Assembly (NCBI RefSeq): GCF_000152845.1
Contig: NZ_CH902584.1
Location: 2,672,261 to 2,736,260, forward strand
DNA from: Roseovarius sp. 217
Lineage (GTDB): Bacteria > Pseudomonadota > Alphaproteobacteria > Rhodobacterales > Rhodobacteraceae
Direction of reading: 5' to 3'
DNA: 64,000 nt
Of this stretch, positions 60,627-64,000 are shown in pieces. The notes beneath the pieces were generated by a model. The model ran no database searches, had not been told where the DNA came from, and was given only the letters and a program-made list of their open reading frames with translations. The position numbers and the translations under genes were made by a program. Position 1 is the stretch's first letter; every line of letters begins with the position of its first letter.

Positions 60627-62240
60627 ATGGCTGAGAAATCCGTTGAGTTTCGCGCACAGGCACCCTTGGGGGCGCAGATCAGCCATATGCTGAAATCGCG
60701 CGGGGTTGAGGTGATCTTTGGTATTCCGGGGGTGCATAATCAGGAAATGTATCGCGGGATCGAAGAGGCCGGGATCACGCATGTTCTCGCGCGGCATGAA
60801 CAGGGCGCGGGGTTCATGGCCGATGGCTATGCGCGGGCCACGGGCCAACCGGGTGTGGCCTATGTGATCACCGGGCCGGGGCTGTGCAATATCCTGACGC
60901 CGCTGGGGCAGGCGTGGTCGGACAGTGTGCCGGTGCTGGTGCTGTCGTCCTGTCTGGACGAGACGGCGGCGCAACAGGGGCAGTTGCACCAGATGCGCGA
61001 TCAGCGCGCGGCGGCGGGCTGTGTCTGTGAGTGGAGCGAAGAGGCGCGGGATGCCGCCAGTGCCTATCGGCTGATTGACCGCGCGCTTGTGGAGTTTGCC
61101 ACGCGGCGCGGCAGGCCACGGCATATTCAGGTGCCGATTGCGGCGCTGGAAGGGATGGCCGAGGCGGCGCCTGTGGCGGTGGCTTTGGATCATGCGCCGG
61201 TGCTGGCCGCTGAGGTGGCGGCGGAGATGGCCGAGGCGCTGACGCACGCGCGCAAGCCGCTGCTCATTCTGGGCGGCGGGGCTGTGAAAAGTGCCGAGGC
61301 GTGGCGCGAGATTGCCACGCGGCTGGGGGCTGCGACCTTTACCAGCTATGCTGGGCGCGGGATCATGGGGGTGGAGGCGCCGCTCGATTTTGGGGCCTAT
61401 CTGGCGCGGCCTGACAGTGCGTCGGTCATCGCTGAGGCCGATCTTGTGCTGGTCGTGGGCAGCGAGTTGTCGCAGAACGATCTGTGGCGGGCAGATTTGG
61501 GGCATCGTGCGCCGCTGATCCGGGTGGATATCGACGCGAGCGTTCTGGGTGGGGCTGTATCGGGAGATCGCCGGATTCTCGCGGATGCGGGCGCGCTCGG
61601 GCGTGCGCTCTTGACGCACGACCTTGGGCCTCGTGGCGGCTGGCGGCCTGAAGAGATCGCGTCCGCGCGGGCGCGGTGGCGGGCCGAGAGCGATGCGGAG
61701 CGGCCCGGCATTGCCAGCCTTTGCGACACCTTGCGCGCGGCGCTGCCGGAGGACACGATGATCTATTCCGACATGACGCAATTCGCCTATGTCGCCAAGG
61801 AGGTCTGGCCAATGGCGCGGCCCGGTCACTGGCATCATCCCACCGGCTTTGGCACGCTGGGCTATGCGCTGCCTGCAGCGATTGGCGGGGCGATGGCGCG
61901 GCGGGGCAAGCCCACGGTCGCAATCGCGGGCGATTACGGGTTTCAGTATACGGTGCAGGAACTGGGCACGGCGGTCGAGCAGGGATTGGCCCTGCCGATC
62001 CTGATCTGGGACAATACCAAGCTGAAAGAGATCGAGGACAGCATGGTGCGCGCGCAGATCGCGCCCAATGCGGTCAAGGCGCATAATCCTGATTTCTGCG
62101 CCCTTGCGCGGGCGTATGGCGCGCATGCCGTGGCCCCGCAGAGTGCCACGGCGTTGCAAGAGGCGGTGCAGGCGGCGCTGTGCGCAGACCGCCCCACGCT
62201 GATCCATATGACGCCGGTGTTGTCGGAGCAGGGTCAGTAG
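60627..62240 (+). CDS. ThDP-dependent decarboxylase, acetolactate-synthase-like (5-guanidino-2-oxopentanoate decarboxylase)
   Basis: 537 residues, three ThDP domains: an N-terminal catalytic Glu environment (ARHEQGAGFMADGYARATGQPGVAYVITGPG, in part about 53-82), a central domain and the ThDP/Mg motif AGDYGFQYTVQELGTAVEQGL ... WDN (about 433-462). Best resemblance is to AruI-type 5-guanidino-2-oxopentanoate decarboxylases of the arginine transaminase pathway. No aruH lies nearby, so generic 2-oxo acid decarboxylase or acetolactate-like activity is possible. AAGGAG precedes the start. Confidence 0.8.
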   Translation: MAEKSVEFRAQAPLGAQISHMLKSRGVEVIFGIPGVHNQEMYRGIEEAGITHVLARHEQGAGFMADGYARATGQPGVAYVITGPGLCNILTPLGQAWSDSVPVLVLSSCLDETAAQQGQLHQMRDQRAAAGCVCEWSEEARDAASAYRLIDRALVEFATRRGRPRHIQVPIAALEGMAEAAPVAVALDHAPVLAAEVAAEMAEALTHARKPLLILGGGAVKSAEAWREIATRLGAATFTSYAGRGIMGVEAPLDFGAYLARPDSASVIAEADLVLVVGSELSQNDLWRADLGHRAPLIRVDIDASVLGGAVSGDRRILADAGALGRALLTHDLGPRGGWRPEEIASARARWRAESDAERPGIASLCDTLRAALPEDTMIYSDMTQFAYVAKEVWPMARPGHWHHPTGFGTLGYALPAAIGGAMARRGKPTVAIAGDYGFQYTVQELGTAVEQGLALPILIWDNTKLKEIEDSMVRAQIAPNAVKAHNPDFCALARAYGAHAVAPQSATALQEAVQAALCADRPTLIHMTPVLSEQGQ

Positions 62241-62518
62241 ACATCGCTGCGACCGCTTACGGAAATATAGGCCGGGCAGCCGGGCCGGGCGGTGTTGATG
62301 ATGAGATACCAGACGGTTTCTCCGGGCCGCCCGGTGCGGGAGTATTCGCATCCCGAGGGGTGGGTCCACCATTGGCCCTGATGGTTGGCGGGGGGCATGA
62401 CGCTGCTGTTGCCGACCTTGATCTGAGTGGCGCGCCCGACTTTCTTTGAGACATCCGCATGCGCGGACCCGGTCAGACCGAGCGTAATGGCCGTGACAAA
62501 TGACAGGATGGTTCTCAT
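62234..62518 (-). CDS. Small exported protein with a GC-Y-R-G-W motif
   Basis: 94 residues from the ATG at 62518. Signal peptide (1-22, ending AHAD), then a mature domain with WWTHPSGCEYSRTGRPGETVWYLI and a second Cys (PGCPAYISV), probably a disulfide. The PSGCEYSRTGRPG block resembles STGCVYVRAGVAG in the SPOR protein at 7389. Its 3' end overlaps the upstream decarboxylase by 7 bp tail to tail. Confidence 0.72.
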   Translation of the reverse strand: MRTILSFVTAITLGLTGSAHADVSKKVGRATQIKVGNSSVMPPANHQGQWWTHPSGCEYSRTGRPGETVWYLIINTARPGCPAYISVSGRSDVY

Positions 62519-63053
62519 GATATGGACTCCAATTGACGAGGGCGTTTGGCTGTTGCGGCCAAGACTGCTGTGTTTGGGTCTTGAGTTCACCGCCTTGCAG
62601 GGGCGCGTTGGCGTCAAGACCATGTCAAAAGAACGACCCTCACTTAGACTTATTCCCAAATTGTGCGCATTCGGGAGGCTGGCGTCGTGGATCTTTCGTA
62701 AGAAATTGAATTTAATGAAATATTATCAGGCAGGATGGGGCGATCTGGAGCGATTGATCGACTGCTCTTAGCCGTGCTGTGCCGGGTGTTTATAAGGTCA
62801 CTACATCCGTGCCCGACAGATCGCACTCTGCGGAGTGCTACGCGTACTTCGCTCAGGTGGCGCGCATTCCTTGACGCGCTGTGTGACGATGTGGTCTCGT
62901 GTGTGAAGGGCCAAGCAAAATCAATGCCTTGCATGATTTAAATGGCAGCCCGAGCGGCTGCCATGATAGGTGCTGTGACCTGTCGGAAGGAACCATATAT
63001 GTCGATATAATAAGCGAAAAAAACACCTTCCTTGGCACTATGTTTCATCACAA
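62519..63053. other. Gene-poor region between the exported protein and the IS21 element
   Basis: Over 500 bp with lower GC and no supported gene. Two perfect hairpins occur: GCACTC-TGCG-GAGTGC (62823-62838) and ATGGCAGCC-CGAGC-GGCTGCCAT (62942-62964), the latter a strong terminator-like stem without a T-run. A frame at 62522-62771 is open but shows no family pattern. Confidence 0.4.
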
Positions 63054-64000
63054 TGTTGATTGTCACTGAGAACTGACCCGGCATTTTCATCGAGATCTGA
63101 CCCACCCAGTCGTTATGATCTGCTGATTATGATGGCGTCAATGCTGTTGCCTCCTTTCGCTTTTTCTTTGCCGTTTCGGAGCTGGCCTTGAAGCGGTAGC
63201 TGTCATTGCCGGTCTCGAGGATGTGGCAGCGATGAGTGAGACGATCGAGTAGCGCTGTGGTCATTTTGGCATCGCCAAAGACGCTGGCCCATTCACTGAA
63301 GCTCAGGTTGGTGGTGATGATGACGCTGGTGCGTTCATAGAGTTTGCTCAGAAGATGGAAGAGCAGCGCGCCACCAGAGGCGCTGAACGGCAGATATCCC
63401 AGCTCGTCCAGGATCACCAAGTCGGTCTTGACCAGCGCCTCGGCGATCTTCCCGGCCTTGCCGTGAGCCTTTTCCTGCTCCAGCGCGTTGACCAGTTCGA
63501 CGGTTGAGAAGAAGCGCACGCGTTTACGATGATGCTCGATGGCCTGAATGCCGAGAGCCGTTGCAACGTGTGATTTCCCTGTCCCCGGACCTCCGATCAG
63601 CACCACATTCTCAGCCGCGTCCATAAACTCACAACGATGAAGTTGACGGACCAAGGCTTCACGGATCTCGCTGGCGGCAAAGTCGAAGCCAGAGAGGTCT
63701 TTATAGGCCGGAAAGCGCGCCGCCTTCATGTGATAGGCGATAGAGCGCACCTCGCGTTCGGCCATTTCCGCTTTGAGCAGTTGCGACAGGATCGGCATGG
63801 CGGCTTCAAATGCGGGCGATCCTTGCTCATGCAAATCCTGCACAGCCTGCGCCATGCCTGGCATCTTCAGGCTGCGCAACATGATGACGATGGCAGCACC
63901 TGCGGGATCATGACGCATCGCGCACTCCTTTCTGGCGCGCAACCCATCATAGCGCGCGACGTTGGCCTCGGCTCCTGGCTCAGCGACAAGCGGCTGGAGG
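63054..64000 (-). mobile_element. IS21-family insertion sequence, partial (runs off the right edge)
   Basis: The end at about 63054 reads TGTTGATTGTCACTGAGAACTGACCC, followed 24 bases later by a second CGAGATCTGACCC; repeated GAGAwCTGACCC blocks near the tips are typical of IS21 elements. istB is complete and the 82 bp beyond it belong to the istA tail or the istA-istB junction. Confidence 0.8.
63127..63918 (-). CDS. istB: IS21-like helper ATPase IstB
   Basis: 263 residues from the ATG at 63918 (AAAGGAG upstream). AAA+ ATPase that aids the IstA transposase: Walker [18 protein letters not shown] (about 105-121), Walker [14 protein letters not shown] (about 164-176), sensor region [14 protein letters not shown]. 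Full length for the family, no frameshift. In the istB frame there is no stop from here to the window edge, so the end of istA cannot be placed. Confidence 0.93.
   Translation of the reverse strand: MRHDPAGAAIVIMLRSLKMPGMAQAVQDLHEQGSPAFEAAMPILSQLLKAEMAEREVRSIAYHMKAARFPAYKDLSGFDFAASEIREALVRQLHRCEFMDAAENVVLIGGPGTGKSHVATALGIQAIEHHRKRVRFFSTVELVNALEQEKAHGKAGKIAEALVKTDLVILDELGYLPFSASGGALLFHLLSKLYERTSVIITTNLSFSEWASVFGDAKMTTALLDRLTHRCHILETGNDSYRFKASSETAKKKRKEATALTPS

Noticed and set aside
60597..62372. 591-residue minus-strand frame
   Set aside because: Antisense to the ThDP decarboxylase; Arg/Pro/His-rich shadow translation with no domain.
62522..62771. Possible small gene upstream of the IS21 element
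   Set aside because: Mixed basic composition, no ribosome site, no family pattern; overlaps the promoter side of the exported protein gene.

Overview
The window looks like chromosomal DNA of a marine Rhodobacteraceae (Roseobacter-group) alphaproteobacterium. The grounds are the GC-rich coding, the family content (four DUF1127 proteins, Hint and RTX-like exoproteins, DUF2927, CIA30, an HTH_3 regulator typical of the group), a SAM-II riboswitch before metZ, and a DUF1127 gene followed by CCUCCUCCC-loop sRNAs of the CcsR type known from Rhodobacter sphaeroides. All calls come from reading the sequence; no database was searched.

Layout. 1-3.2 kb is an accessory patch: a thioesterase cut by the window edge, a YHS-domain protein, a lower-GC HEPN/AbiU2-like gene, a complete IS30-type insertion sequence and the first copy of a structured dispersed repeat. 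3.2-28.4 kb is mostly housekeeping: htpX, a sulfotransferase, a Hint protein, a decayed (S)-ureidoglycine aminohydrolase, a GAPDH, a SPOR protein, upp, maeB, prpE with PccR-like operators, a Crp/Fnr regulator with a CRP-like palindrome at its own promoter, nadK, glyA, a BI-1 protein, LysR and XRE regulators, hisN-like phosphatase, guaD, and an mgtE/5-FCL/OsmC run. 28.5-30 kb is dense in RNA regulation: a cobalamin riboswitch in front of a small unknown ORF, the second copy of the dispersed repeat, and two tandem CcsR-like sRNAs downstream of a DUF1127 gene. 30-39.5 kb holds mrp, a dnaE2 remnant, a ferredoxin, an RTX-like protein, divergent purD/xseA, dtd and a nitroreductase. 39.6-46.3 kb is one tightly packed minus-strand operon (27-residue membrane protein, XpaC, TelA, DUF2927, DUF6338, 60-residue ORF, SPFH-GYF, cytochrome b561-like, zinc-ribbon protein) that looks like a membrane-stress module. 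46.4-62.5 kb has an AlkB-like monooxygenase, a NuoE-NuoF fusion, ftsY, mgtC, yciB, a phasin-like protein, folE2, metZ with its SAM-II leader, a GST, trkH and a ThDP decarboxylase. The right edge is a partial IS21-type element (istB complete).

How parts fit. Propionate/acyl-CoA metabolism (maeB, prpE) carries recognisable operators. Methionine (metZ) and cobalamin signals act through riboswitches. A repeated TGCTGC-N3-GCAGCA palindrome, matching the described PhaR site form, lies upstream of the phasin-like gene and of two DUF1127 genes, suggesting a link between carbon storage and DUF1127 stress proteins. Gene decay (ureidoglycine aminohydrolase, dnaE2) and IS elements show that the segment is still being remodelled.
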